Below, in pieces: positions 41,957-51,282 of a stretch of 64,000 bases of DNA. The DNA is taken from the NCBI GenBank assembly GCA_041648175.1, contig JBAZPO010000007.1, positions 124,001 through 188,000 of the forward strand, written 5' to 3'. Source of the DNA: Desulfobaccales bacterium. GTDB taxonomy: Bacteria > Desulfobacterota > Desulfobaccia > Desulfobaccales > 0-14-0-80-60-11. A model generated the notes under the pieces. It was not told the DNA's origin and made no database searches. It saw nothing but the letters and a program-made list of their open reading frames with translations. The stretch's first letter is position 1. Each line of letters begins with the position of its first letter. A program made the position numbers and the translations under genes.

Positions 41957-44272
41957 TCACTGCTCCCCGATCTTCATGGCTGGCACCTGCTCCTGAGACT
42001 CCAGGGGCAGCCTGACGGTGAAGGTCGTTCCCCCTTCCGGAGGGCTGTCGGCGCTGATCGTTCCCCCATGCCGCTGTATCACCCCGTATACGATGGACAA
42101 TCCCAAACCCGTACCCTTGCCCGGGGGTTTGGTGGTAAAAAAGGGTTCAAAGATCTTATCCCGGATCGCCATGGGAATACCGCAGCCGGTATCGGTAAAC
42201 GTCAGGACGATCCCGTCTCCGGAGGGTGAGGGCCGACTGGCGATGGTGATCTGCCCCTGGCCGTTCATGGCGTCCGCGGCGTTGAGGAGCAGGTTGGTGA
42301 AGACCTGCTGCAACTGGCCCGGGTCGCCCACAATCTGGGGCAAAAATGGATCCAGGTGTTGGATCACCTTGATATTATGGAAGAAAGCCTGGTGGCTGAG
42401 AAGTTCCACACAGCGGTGAAGGATGTCATTGACGTCAAAGAGCTTCTGGTCCCCCAGGGATTGGCGGCTAAAGTCCAGCAGCCGGTGCACGATTTGCTGG
42501 CACCGCATAGTCTGGTTAATAATGATCTCGATATTTTCCCGGTGGACGTCATCCGCGGCCAGGTCCCGTTGCAGCAGTTCGGCGTAAATCAGGATGCCGG
42601 CCAGGGGATTATTGATTTCATGGGCCACCCCTGCGGACATTCTGCCCAAGGAGGCGATTTTTTCCGTGTGCACCAGCTGCGATTGGGCAGCTTCCAATTC
42701 CTGATGCACCATGAGGATTTCCCGCAGATCGGAAAAAATTCCCACGCTGCCGGCTACCTGGCCCCGTTCCCGAATAATGGCGGCGGAAAAGTTGACCGGC
42801 ACTGCCTCACCATTTTTATTGATAAAGGTCATCCGGGTGGTATTCAATTTATCCGGCGGACCGTACTCAGCGCTACGCATCCGCCGCATCATCTCGGAGG
42901 CCGACTCCACGGGATAGAAACGGCGGAAATTCTCAGGGTTGCCGATCATCTCTTCGGCCGTGTATCCCAAGATGCGCTCCGCCCCTTCATTGAAAATCAA
43001 AGGCACTCCCTTGCCGTCCACCACCACGATGCCATCCACGGAATTCTGGATGATGTTGGCAAGAAAGGCATTGGTCTTTTGCAGTTCACGTTCCATAAGA
43101 ACGCGGCTGGTGAGGTCCCGCAGATACAAACAGGTCAGGACTTTCTTACCCAGGTGCGAGACAGCCATGCAGGTTTCGAAGACCCGGGGGATGTGGTCCT
43201 CATCCTGGGGCCGGTCCAGGATACTGCAGAAGCGGGTCTCCTGTTGCAGATTCCGGTCAACCAGACTAGCCAGTTCCTGGGCCATATGGAGATGCTGAGG
43301 GGTCAGTACTTCCCCCAGGTGCATGCCGATGATCCGGCTCCTGGGGACGTTCAAAATTTCTAACATCCGGGTGTTGGCAAAGATGATGCGATAGTTCTCA
43401 TCCGCCATCAAAAGCCCTTCCTGGGTCAATTGGGTGAGGAGGTCCAGCTTCTGTTCCGCTTCCACCACCCGGCTAATATCGCGTATGGCCTCGAACCCCC
43501 CAATAACCCGGCCCTCGGAATCAGTTATGACCGAAGCGGAGACCGTCACCTGGACCTCCCGGCCATCGCGCGGCCGGACCACCCGGCGAACCCCGGAGAC
43601 GGGTTTTTTCTGCTCCATGACCTGCTTGAGGATGCAATCGCAGGTAGTACACTCAGCGGTGTTGAGCAGTTCCCCGCAAGTCATCCGGCCCACCACCTCG
43701 CCGCGGGAGTAGCCGGTGAGTCTTTCCATGTGGTCATTAATATGGGTGACCATCAAAAAGGGGTCCACCAGGAAAAAAGGCATGGGGAAATTTTCCAGGA
43801 TGCTGGACAAGGTGGCCATTTGCTGTTCCATCACCGGGTGGACCAGCAAGTCCGTATGTTCCCGGATGAGGATAAAGCAGCCGGTTTTCTCGTTATCGGC
43901 GCCTCGGATGGGCGTTGCACTGAGGGAGAGAGGGGAGCCGAGGGGCCAGCGCGCCTTCAGCAACACAGGAACCTGCTTAGGGTTTTCCCCCCTCTGGGGA
44001 CACCGCTTCAACCGGGACGCATTTTCTCCGATTTCGGTAATGAGGTGAGTCTCTGAACAAAGAGGGCAGGGGTCCCCCGGACGCAGGCTGCCGCCAAAGA
44101 GTTTCTGGGCGGCGCAGTTGAGAAAGGCCACTTCCCGCTGCTGGTTGGTGATTACCACGGGGTCAGAAAAATCAGTCAGGAGCGGGCCCAGGAATTCCAG
44201 CGGCACGGGTGCTGTCCCCATCGACGCCAATGGATTGGGTTTGCCGCGACGGGCCTGGTCTTCCGGTTTCAT
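41957..44272 (-). CDS. Multi-PAS sensor histidine kinase
   Basis: This 771-residue cytoplasmic kinase contains four PAS-like domains: about 25-135, 160-285 with EC-TTCDC cysteines, 290-410, and 415-540. HisKA follows with GVAHEINNPLAG (the phospho-accepting His), then HATPase (NLLLNAADAMNG, DTGCGIP, GTGLGLSIVYGV). The Cys clusters in the first and second PAS regions (CPLCSET, CTTCDC) suggest redox or metal sensing, which is inference. It stands just upstream of the hybrid kinase and NtrC-type regulator in the same direction and may feed the same response. Confidence 0.9.
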   Translation of the reverse strand: MKPEDQARRGKPNPLASMGTAPVPLEFLGPLLTDFSDPVVITNQQREVAFLNCAAQKLFGGSLRPGDPCPLCSETHLITEIGENASRLKRCPQRGENPKQVPVLLKARWPLGSPLSLSATPIRGADNEKTGCFILIREHTDLLVHPVMEQQMATLSSILENFPMPFFLVDPFLMVTHINDHMERLTGYSRGEVVGRMTCGELLNTAECTTCDCILKQVMEQKKPVSGVRRVVRPRDGREVQVTVSASVITDSEGRVIGGFEAIRDISRVVEAEQKLDLLTQLTQEGLLMADENYRIIFANTRMLEILNVPRSRIIGMHLGEVLTPQHLHMAQELASLVDRNLQQETRFCSILDRPQDEDHIPRVFETCMAVSHLGKKVLTCLYLRDLTSRVLMERELQKTNAFLANIIQNSVDGIVVVDGKGVPLIFNEGAERILGYTAEEMIGNPENFRRFYPVESASEMMRRMRSAEYGPPDKLNTTRMTFINKNGEAVPVNFSAAIIRERGQVAGSVGIFSDLREILMVHQELEAAQSQLVHTEKIASLGRMSAGVAHEINNPLAGILIYAELLQRDLAADDVHRENIEIIINQTMRCQQIVHRLLDFSRQSLGDQKLFDVNDILHRCVELLSHQAFFHNIKVIQHLDPFLPQIVGDPGQLQQVFTNLLLNAADAMNGQGQITIASRPSPSGDGIVLTFTDTGCGIPMAIRDKIFEPFFTTKPPGKGTGLGLSIVYGVIQRHGGTISADSPPEGGTTFTVRLPLESQEQVPAMKIGEQ

Positions 44273-44296
44273 ATCCCGTTCCTTATTTCTTCGGAC

Positions 44297-44320
44297 GCAG
44301 GGGCGGGGTCTTCCCGCCTT
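44297..44320. repeat. REP-like GC hairpin motif
   Basis: A GGGGCGGGGTCTTCCCGCC hairpin lies in the short gap between the PAS kinase and the ACT protein. Almost the same motif forms the left core of the MITE-like element at 55756-55886, so it is probably a dispersed repeat in this genome. Confidence 0.5.
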
Positions 44321-44332
44321 GTTTTTCTCATC

Positions 44333-45388
44333 TCAATGCCCGGACGCGGCGGGAGCGTTTTCCACCGGAGCCGCAAAGGTTTTCCCGAGAATCACCTGGG
44401 CTGCGGCCAGTTGGTGCTGTCGAATGATCAACGAGATGGACGAGATCGTGCAACTCAAAGCCAAAAGGGAAATATGGGCCTGCTCCAGGGCCGAAACCAG
44501 GGTATGGGCAATACCGTAGCGGTCGCCGAAATGAGGGCCATGGAGATAAATGCCTGCTACCGGCGTGAGACGCATGGGCCTGAGATCCGGCAGGTGATTT
44601 TTCAAAATACGCCGGACATCGCTGCCGTGGTCGACCCCACCGGGCTGACGCCGGGCCGTGCTGAACGACAGGATGAATTCCCGGCCCCCGAGCCCCGGCA
44701 AGGCCACCAGAAACGGCACGGCCAGACCCAGGTCTCCCATCTCCATGAGCGCCGCGGCAAAGCCCGCCAGGATGTCCGCGGTGGCGATGCTCATGCCCCA
44801 GAGGTCCAGGTCCGGCTGGGGAATGATCCAATACACCTTATTAATCTTCTCCTGGTAAGTGGCCACCACCTTTTCCAGATATTCCCTGGGAGGGGGCTGG
44901 GCCGAAAAAAATTCCTGGGTAGAGGCAAAGCCCGGAAAACGAAAGTGCTCGAATAATTGTTCCACCGCGGGCTTGATTCTTTTGGACGACAGCACCGCTG
45001 AGATGGCGGAGGGAGAGCTGGCCAGGCCGTGGATCACCACCCGGGCTCTCGCGAGGCTCTTGATGAAGGTGCCGATGACTTCCGGGCGCTTGTCGTGGGG
45101 ATAAATAGCCAGAATGGCAGTCCCCGGCTGCAAGGCAAGCCGCGCCTGGGGGTCGGCTTGGGCCTGAAGCAGGGTTAAGGCGGCTTCCCCGACGTTGCCG
45201 GCGGTGCACACTACGGCGCGGTCGCCGGCCACATGGGTCAAAAAGGTGAGGTTGATGCGGTGCTGGGCCAGAGGGGCGCACACCGTCGGACCCAAGCGAT
45301 TGTCTTCCATCGGGGAGGAGGACGTAACACAGGCGCCCCCCTCCAGGACTTTAAGGCCACCTATCCTGAGACGGTGAAATTTTTCCAA
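44333..45388 (-). CDS. ACT-domain protein of unknown function
   Basis: The 351-residue protein resembles the regulatory (ACT) part of aspartate kinases without the kinase. An ACT-like unit appears near residues 35-75 (GPTVCAPLAQHRINLTFLTH), a second region near 110-160 (VIHGLASSPSAISAVLSSKR), and a C-terminal ACT-like unit at about 280-345 (GPHFGDRYGIAHTLVSALEQ). ACT domains bind small ligands, often amino acids. No catalytic motif is recognised. It lies between signalling genes, so it may be a ligand-sensing regulator; the function is unknown. Confidence 0.6.
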   Translation of the reverse strand: MEKFHRLRIGGLKVLEGGACVTSSSPMEDNRLGPTVCAPLAQHRINLTFLTHVAGDRAVVCTAGNVGEAALTLLQAQADPQARLALQPGTAILAIYPHDKRPEVIGTFIKSLARARVVIHGLASSPSAISAVLSSKRIKPAVEQLFEHFRFPGFASTQEFFSAQPPPREYLEKVVATYQEKINKVYWIIPQPDLDLWGMSIATADILAGFAAALMEMGDLGLAVPFLVALPGLGGREFILSFSTARRQPGGVDHGSDVRRILKNHLPDLRPMRLTPVAGIYLHGPHFGDRYGIAHTLVSALEQAHISLLALSCTISSISLIIRQHQLAAAQVILGKTFAAPVENAPAASGH

Positions 45389-45412
45389 AGTTCGTCGGAT
45401 ACATGCTCTTAG

Positions 45413-45793
45413 TTAGAGTAATCTTTGCACTGCTTCCACCAGGGTGGCAGCATCCACGGGTTTGGGAATAAAGTCCTCGGCTTCCACGGCCATCCCCTCC
45501 GCATGGCTGTAGCTGGTGGTAGGCACGGCCTCGCCCACTGCAGTAAGCAGGATAATGGGAATTTCCTGGGTCCACTTATTGGATTTCAACTCCTTACAGA
45601 GCTCGTAGCCATTTTTACGGGGCATCATGACGTCCAAGATTAACACATCCGGACGGCGCTTTTTTATGGCTTCTTCCCCTTCAATTCCGTCGTAAGCCTT
45701 CCCCACTTCGAAGCCCTTGGACTCCAACATCATAGCTACGGTTTCCACCAGATCCGGATCGTCGTCAACGATCAGTATGTACTTTGCAGACAT
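45413..45793 (-). CDS. CheY-like single-domain response regulator
   Basis: This 126-residue receiver-only protein has the acidic pocket VDDDPD (10-15), phospho-acceptor Asp in LILDVMMPRKNG (about 54), a Thr in LLTAVGEA and Lys in FIPKPVD. There is no output domain, so it probably acts by protein contact. It is encoded between the ACT protein and the methylene-THF reductase operon. Confidence 0.93.
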   Translation of the reverse strand: MSAKYILIVDDDPDLVETVAMMLESKGFEVGKAYDGIEGEEAIKKRRPDVLILDVMMPRKNGYELCKELKSNKWTQEIPIILLTAVGEAVPTTSYSHAEGMAVEAEDFIPKPVDAATLVEAVQRLL

Positions 45794-45904
45794 GAGACCT
45801 CCCCTTTCAAGATGAACGTAGTGCCATTATGAACTCAAAATTAGTAAATTACAAGCATGAGGCCCCTTGGACGTTTGAAAAAATATTCAAATGCACCCAC
45901 TGGT

Positions 45905-46840
45905 TCAAGCCACTTGTGGCCTGGGAAAGAGGCCGACCCGCTCCACGATTCCCGGGACTTTTTCCTCCCACTCGATGGCCATGATGTGGAAACCCTTGAC
46001 GCCTTCCACTCCTTTCAGTTCCTCGATCTGTTCCACTGCTAGGTTGAGGCCTTCTTCGGCCTGCTTTTCCTTGGGCACCCCGCCGATGCGCCGCACTATC
46101 TCATCGGGAACATCGATGCCGGGCACCCGTTTCTGCATGTATTTGGCCATGCCCACGTTCTTCATAGGAGTAATGCCCGCCAGGACGGCGACTTTCTCGT
46201 GCAAGCCCCGGTCCACCACCAGTTTCATGAACTCTTTGAATGTGCTCATATTATAAATGCACTGGGTCTGGACGAACTGCACCCCGGCTGCCACCTTTTT
46301 GGCCAGCCGGGCCACTCGCATGGGAACGTTAGGCCCCGCGAAGGGGTTGGCCGCGGCCCCGATGAACATCTGGGGGCGCACCTGGAATTCGAAGCCCCCT
46401 AACAGCCTCCCCTCATCCCGCATCATCTTTACCGTCTGGATGAGCTGGATGGAATCCAGATCAAAGACGTTGGCGCAATTGGCATGGTCGCCAAAGTGCT
46501 GGTGGTCGCCGGTGAGGCAAAGCATATTGTTGATGCCGAAAGACGCGGCCCCCAGGATATCACTCTGGAGGGCAATGCGGTTCCGGTCCCGGGTCACCAT
46601 CTGCAGCACCGGCTCCAACCCCATGAGCTTGAGGCGGATGCAGGCGGCCAGGCTGCAAACCCGGCAGACCGAGGTCTGGTTGTCCGTGACGTTGATGGCG
46701 TCCACGTAATCTTTGATGAGGTTGCCCTTATGCTCAATCACGGCGCCATCGGCGCTCCGGGGAGGACCGACTTCGGAGGTGATGGCAAAATTGCCCGACG
46801 CAATCATCTTTTGCAGTTTACTGGGAGTAGTCACGCTCAT
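45905..46840 (-). CDS. metF: Methylenetetrahydrofolate reductase, catalytic subunit
   Basis: The 311-residue product matches MetF, the flavin TIM-barrel enzyme interconverting methylene-THF and methyl-THF (FAITSEVGPPRS, DAINVTDNQTSVCRVCSLAA, NMLCLTGDH, GVQFVQTQCIYNM). It is the last gene of the HdrA/Nuo-MvhD-MetV-MetF operon, overlapping metV by four bases. In this setting it works in the methyl branch of the Wood-Ljungdahl pathway, oxidatively or reductively, exchanging electrons through MetV and the Hdr/Nuo-like proteins rather than directly with NAD(P)H. A divergent second copy is at 54171-55043. Confidence 0.93.
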   Translation of the reverse strand: MSVTTPSKLQKMIASGNFAITSEVGPPRSADGAVIEHKGNLIKDYVDAINVTDNQTSVCRVCSLAACIRLKLMGLEPVLQMVTRDRNRIALQSDILGAASFGINNMLCLTGDHQHFGDHANCANVFDLDSIQLIQTVKMMRDEGRLLGGFEFQVRPQMFIGAAANPFAGPNVPMRVARLAKKVAAGVQFVQTQCIYNMSTFKEFMKLVVDRGLHEKVAVLAGITPMKNVGMAKYMQKRVPGIDVPDEIVRRIGGVPKEKQAEEGLNLAVEQIEELKGVEGVKGFHIMAIEWEEKVPGIVERVGLFPRPQVA

Positions 46841-47505
46841 ATCCGTAAATCCTCTCTGACGATCTTGCGCGGTCCGCCATCCCGGGAGGTCGTCCAGTCT
46901 TTGGGATCCACAGGTTTTTCAAAGCGGTCCAACTGGCCCAGGGTTTTCAAGCGCTCGTAGATGAGCTCCCAACCGCAAGGGACATCCTTGCTGATTTCGC
47001 ACTTACCCTTATCGGAGCCGCCACAAGGGCCGTTGAGCATGCGCTTGGAGCACCGGGCGATGGGGCAGACGCCGCCGGTTTCCGCCAGGATGCAGCGGCC
47101 GCAGGCCTGGCAGCGTTCGGAGTAGACCCCCCGCTCCTCGTTGACCCCCATGAAACAGGTATCCACGCCGGGATAAACGATCTTGTTGTTGTACATCTCG
47201 GCCAGGTACTGGACGCCGACCCCGCAGGCCAGGGAGACCACCCCGTCATAGGTATCCATCTTGTCGGAAAGTTGCGCCAGGTACTCCTTTTCGCACTGGC
47301 GGGTCACACTGGTTTCATCAACCTGGGCCTGCCGGCCTGCCTGGGTGTAATAGAGCCTTAAGGCCGAGGCCAGCACCTTGACTTCCTTCAGACCGCCGGC
47401 CTCGCATACGGTGACGCAGCCGTCGCAACCGGCAATGAGCACTTTGTTGAAGTCTTTGACCAGGTCGAGGACTTCTTCCAGGGGTTTGGGCACTGCTTTG
47501 ATCAT
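46837..47505 (-). CDS. metV: MetV, zinc/iron-sulfur partner of methylene-THF reductase
   Basis: This 222-residue protein has the MetV pattern: an N-terminal Rossmann-like part with CDGCVTVCEAGG and SLACGVGVQYLAEM, and a C-terminal Cys-rich domain (CQACGRCILAETGGVCPIAR, MLNGPCGGSDKGKCE, VPCGWELI) expected to bind zinc and Fe-S clusters. MetV links MetF to electron carriers in acetogens and sulfate reducers. It overlaps mvhD upstream and metF downstream by four bases each, so the three are translationally coupled, which fits equal production of one complex. Confidence 0.92.
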   Translation of the reverse strand: MIKAVPKPLEEVLDLVKDFNKVLIAGCDGCVTVCEAGGLKEVKVLASALRLYYTQAGRQAQVDETSVTRQCEKEYLAQLSDKMDTYDGVVSLACGVGVQYLAEMYNNKIVYPGVDTCFMGVNEERGVYSERCQACGRCILAETGGVCPIARCSKRMLNGPCGGSDKGKCEISKDVPCGWELIYERLKTLGQLDRFEKPVDPKDWTTSRDGGPRKIVREDLRI

Positions 47506-47954
47506 GTGGTTACCTCCGCAATGGGCCTGGGGGCCTTGCCTGTCGCAACTCGAATGGGACTCGGACCCAGTTCCAACACTTTTTCGGTAATCTCCCGGAC
47601 GATTTCGGCGAACCGACCGCCCATGCCGGAAGACAGGTTGTACATCGCCAACCGCTCACCGCCAATACCGACTTTATCGAGGATATCTTTCACCCGGTTG
47701 ACCCGCTTTTTGGCGTAAAGGTTGCCGACGCTGTAATGACAATCCCCCTCCATGCAACCCACCACCATGACCCCGTCGGCCCCGTATTCAAAGGCCTTGA
47801 GCAGGTGCATGACGTCCACCTTACCGGTGCACGGGACCTCGATAATCCGCACATTGGGCGGGTACTGCAATCGCATCGAACCTGCCAGGTCCGCAGCGGA
47901 ATACGCTCAGTAGTGGCAGCAAAACCCGACGATTTTCGGCTCAAACGGTTCCAT
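47502..47954 (-). CDS. mvhD: MvhD-type electron-transfer subunit, selenoprotein (in-frame TGA)
   Basis: Standard reading starts only at an internal ATG (47876), but the frame continues upstream through a TGA at 47907-47909 to ATG 47954. The extended N-terminus, MEPFEPKIVGFCCHY-Sec-AYSAAD, matches the MvhD/FrhD delta-subunit family, in which the TGA position is normally Cys (CxxC). I read it as selenocysteine at residue 16 of 150. A small hairpin (GACCT-GGC-AGGTT) lies 16-30 bases after the TGA, where a bacterial SECIS is expected. MvhD carries a [2Fe-2S] cluster and passes electrons to HdrA. The rest is typical (EVPCTGKVDVMHLL, GVMVVGCMEGDCHY). Confidence 0.88.
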
Positions 47955-47982
47955 CGGCGGACTCCTCAATATAGAGTTCTCT

Positions 47983-48036
47983 CGTTCCCAAGTTGCACTT
48001 GGGAACGCTTATATGTCGTCCAAGCTGCGCTTGGAC
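47983..48036. repeat. Two tandem perfect hairpins between hdrA/nuoG and mvhD
   Basis: The first hairpin (47983-48007) has 10-bp arms CGTTCCCAAG / CTTGGGAACG and the second (48018-48036) 7-bp arms GTCCAAG / CTTGGAC; both have five-base loops. They lie inside the operon, just after one stop and about 30 bases before the next start. They are either REP-like repeats or an RNA-stability/attenuation element that sets the ratio of the two parts of the operon. Confidence 0.75.
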
Positions 48037-48039
48037 TCC

Positions 48040-51000
48040 TCAGTACAAAGTCTTAATCTTGGCGCTGATCTGGTCGTCTTCAAAATGGGCCACCTGGATG
48101 ACGTTGGCCGGGCACTCCGACGCACAGGTGCCGCAGCCTTGGCACAGGGCCTCGTTGATCTCCGAAACATTATCCCGGTTGATCTGCGGCACCCCGTAAG
48201 GACAGGTCCGGACGCACACCAGGCAGGCGGCGCAGCGGTCCGGTTCCACATGCGCGGTGACGCCGCTGATAGTCTGGTTGACGTCTGCCAAAAACGCCCC
48301 GGCCCGGGAAGACGCAGCCATGGCCTGGGCGATGCTCTCGCTGATGAGCTTGGGAGAATGGGCCAGGCCGCAGAGGAAGATGCCCTCCGAGGCAAAGTCC
48401 ACCGGCCGCAGCTTGGCGTGGGCCTCGATAAAAAACCCGCCGGCGTTCCGGGGGAGTTTCAAGAGCGACGCCAGTTCCTCAGTATCAGCGGCCCGGGCCC
48501 CGGCGCTCAAGATCACCGCATCCACGGCCATGCTGATGGGGCGGCCCAGCACATGGTCCACAAAGGTGACGCTCAACTGGCCGTTGTCATTGGTGACCTG
48601 GGGCCCATGGTCCGGCTCGAACCGGGCAAACAGCACCCCTTTGTCCCGCGCCTCCCGGTAGTAGTCCTCCAGGAAGCCGTAGGTGCGCATATCCCGGTAG
48701 AGGATTACCACGTCCATGTCGGGATTGAGACCCTTCAACTGCAAGGCATACTTGACCGCGCCCTGGCAGCAGATGCGGCTGCAGTTGGGATTCTCTTCGT
48801 TCCGTGAGCCCACGCACTGCACCATGACCACCCGGTTCCAATCGGCGGCCTCCGTCGGCGCTCGGTGGAGAAAATCGCCCAGTTCCAACTGGGTCATCAC
48901 CCGGTCATGTTCGCCGTAGAGAAACTCCTTGGGCTGGTATTCATGGGCGCCGGTGGCCACCACGGTAATCCCGTGATCGATTTTCCGTTCGTACATGCCA
49001 GGCCCCACCAACACTTCCGTAGTGAAGTTCCCTTTATAGCCGCTGAACCCCACCACCAGAGCCCCGGTGAGCACCTGGATCTTGTCGTGGGCCTTCACCC
49101 GCTCCACGAGCCCATCCAGGTAGGTCTGGACGTCCAGGCCCTCGATGGTTTTGTGAATCCGTCGGGCGATGCCGCCCAACTCAGGCTCTTTCTCCAGGAG
49201 AATGGTCTCAAAACCCTGGTCCCCCAGGTTGAGGGCGGCATTGAGACCCGCGACCCCGCCGCCGATGACCAGAGCCCGCTGGTTGATGGTCAGGGGCTTC
49301 TCGGCCAACGGCTTGAGCAGGGAGGCCCGGGCCACCGCCATGCGCACCAGGTCCTTGGCCTTCTCCGTGGCCTTGTCGTGCTCCTTCATATGCACCCAGG
49401 AATCCTGGTTGCGGATATTGGCCATTTCGAAAAGATACTTGTTCAGGCCAGCGTCAATCAAGGTTTCCCGGAACAGAGCCTCATGGGTGATGGGTGTGCA
49501 GGCCGCTACCACCACTCGGTTGAGGTTTTGTTCCTCGATGACCTTGGTCATCTGGACCTGAGTATCCTGGGAACAGGTGAACAGGTTGTCTTCCACGTAG
49601 GCCACATGGGGCAGCCTCTTGGCGTAGGCTGAGAGCTCTGGGACGTTGACGATGCCGCCGATGTTGATGCCACAGTTGCAAACGAACACCCCGATGCGGG
49701 GTTCGTCTTCCGGTTTAATGTCTTTGGGCGTAGGGATTTGCCGGGTCTTGGTCTGGGTCCAGCGCACGTTCCCCAGGGTGGCGCTCACTGCGCCGGCTGC
49801 CGCGGATGCCTGCATGACCGATTCGGGGATGTCCTTGGGTCCCTGCATGGCCCCGCAGACATAGATGCCCTCCTTAGAGGCGGACACGGGAGCGATAGGG
49901 GAGGTGGCCATAAAATCATGGGAATTGGTATCAACCCCCAGGGTTTGGGCCAACTTTTTGGCCAGAGGATTCACTTCCATGCCCACCGACAGCACGACCA
50001 TATCGAAGGCTTCGGTCTTCTCTTCCCCGCTTTCGTCGGCATACCGGATGGCTAAGTTGTCACCCTCCAGCGCATCGATGCTGTGAATGCGGGAGCGGAT
50101 AAACCGCACCCCGTGTTCGTCTTTGGCACGGTTGTAGTAGAGTTCGAAATCCTTGCCGAAGGTCCGCATATCCATGAAAAAGATCGCGGTATCCAGCGGA
50201 TAGGGCGCATGCTCCTTGGAGATCACCGCTTCCTTGATGGCATACATGCAGCAGACCGAGGAGCAGTAGGTATGGTACTTCACGTCCCGGGAACCCACGC
50301 ATTGCAGCCAGGCGATCTTCTTCGGTTCGGCGTGGTCTGAGGGCCGGACCAGGTGCCCGCCGAAGGGCCCGGAGGCCGAGAGAATCCGCTCGAACTCCAG
50401 GGAGGTCACCACATTAGGAAGTTTGTCGTATTGGTAGGAGCCGCACTTGTTGGGGTTGAAGGTTTGAAATCCCGGTGACAGGATCACGGCCCCGACTTCC
50501 AGGGTGACTCGCTCATCCTGCATCTTATAGTCTATGGCATCGGCCGGGCAGGCCTTCTCACAGGCCCCGCAATCCCCGGTGAGGAAGTGGACGCAACTGT
50601 CTCGTTCAATGACCGGGGCGGCCGGGACCGCCTGGGGATAGAGGCGGTAGATGTTCCCCCGGCGGGCCAGACCGGCGTTAAATTCGTCGAGCTTAGGAAT
50701 CGGGACCTTGCCGCTAATCTTGGCGATGTCCTTGATGTGGCCGGTAGGGCACACGAACGCGCAGGCGCCGCAGGTTCGGCAGACCTGGGAAAATTCCCCG
50801 AAGGGGGTGGTCACCATGCGGCGGGCGCCCCGGCCGACAATGCCGATGCCCCCCACGCCCTGCAATTCCGAACAAACCCGGGTGCACAGGCCGCAAAGCA
50901 CACAATCATCTTTGCCCTTCGCGAAGCTGGGCTCGTTGACCCCCAGTTGCTTGGCAATTTCCGCCAGGACGGGCACGTCTGGGCAGCGCGACCACAGCAG

Positions 51001-51270
51001 ATCGATGACCATCCGCCGCCTTTTCTGCACCAGTTCCGAATCGGTGACCACCGTGATGCCCTCGGCCACCGGATAGGTGCAGGACGCGGTGCGGATGGTG
51101 CGGTTGCCGGCGGTCACCTCCACCAGGCACAGGCGGCAACCACCGTAAGGTTTGATGGCCTCATAGTAGCACAGGGTGGGAATGCTCACCCCCACCTTGC
51201 GAGCCGCTTCCAGGACGGTGGTTCCTTCGGGAACTTCTACTGGACGATCGTTAATGGTTAACCTGACCAT
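48040..51270 (-). CDS. NuoG-like N-terminus fused to a partial and a complete HdrA
   Basis: This is a 1076-residue fusion. Residues 1-75 are a plant-type [2Fe-2S] domain (Cys34, 45, 48, 64). Then come NuoG/HydA-like [4Fe-4S] motifs (CVLCGLCTRVC, CRTCGACAFVC, CGACEKACP). Residues about 265-530 are the C-terminal half of an HdrA flavoprotein (LQCVGSRDVKYHTYCSSVCC, VSASKEGIYVCGAMQGPKDI) without its Rossmann start. From about 540 a complete HdrA follows (GVFVCNCGINIGG, VIGGGVAGLNAA, second LQ/VQCVGSR block, C-terminal CAACLVCVRTCP and CQGCGTCASECP). It is expected to be cytoplasmic, with FAD at which electron bifurcation can occur. The missing HdrA half is on the 53190-54137 protein. Confidence 0.9.
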   Translation of the reverse strand: MVRLTINDRPVEVPEGTTVLEAARKVGVSIPTLCYYEAIKPYGGCRLCLVEVTAGNRTIRTASCTYPVAEGITVVTDSELVQKRRRMVIDLLWSRCPDVPVLAEIAKQLGVNEPSFAKGKDDCVLCGLCTRVCSELQGVGGIGIVGRGARRMVTTPFGEFSQVCRTCGACAFVCPTGHIKDIAKISGKVPIPKLDEFNAGLARRGNIYRLYPQAVPAAPVIERDSCVHFLTGDCGACEKACPADAIDYKMQDERVTLEVGAVILSPGFQTFNPNKCGSYQYDKLPNVVTSLEFERILSASGPFGGHLVRPSDHAEPKKIAWLQCVGSRDVKYHTYCSSVCCMYAIKEAVISKEHAPYPLDTAIFFMDMRTFGKDFELYYNRAKDEHGVRFIRSRIHSIDALEGDNLAIRYADESGEEKTEAFDMVVLSVGMEVNPLAKKLAQTLGVDTNSHDFMATSPIAPVSASKEGIYVCGAMQGPKDIPESVMQASAAAGAVSATLGNVRWTQTKTRQIPTPKDIKPEDEPRIGVFVCNCGINIGGIVNVPELSAYAKRLPHVAYVEDNLFTCSQDTQVQMTKVIEEQNLNRVVVAACTPITHEALFRETLIDAGLNKYLFEMANIRNQDSWVHMKEHDKATEKAKDLVRMAVARASLLKPLAEKPLTINQRALVIGGGVAGLNAALNLGDQGFETILLEKEPELGGIARRIHKTIEGLDVQTYLDGLVERVKAHDKIQVLTGALVVGFSGYKGNFTTEVLVGPGMYERKIDHGITVVATGAHEYQPKEFLYGEHDRVMTQLELGDFLHRAPTEAADWNRVVMVQCVGSRNEENPNCSRICCQGAVKYALQLKGLNPDMDVVILYRDMRTYGFLEDYYREARDKGVLFARFEPDHGPQVTNDNGQLSVTFVDHVLGRPISMAVDAVILSAGARAADTEELASLLKLPRNAGGFFIEAHAKLRPVDFASEGIFLCGLAHSPKLISESIAQAMAASSRAGAFLADVNQTISGVTAHVEPDRCAACLVCVRTCPYGVPQINRDNVSEINEALCQGCGTCASECPANVIQVAHFEDDQISAKIKTLY

Positions 51271-51282
51271 AATGTACCTCTT

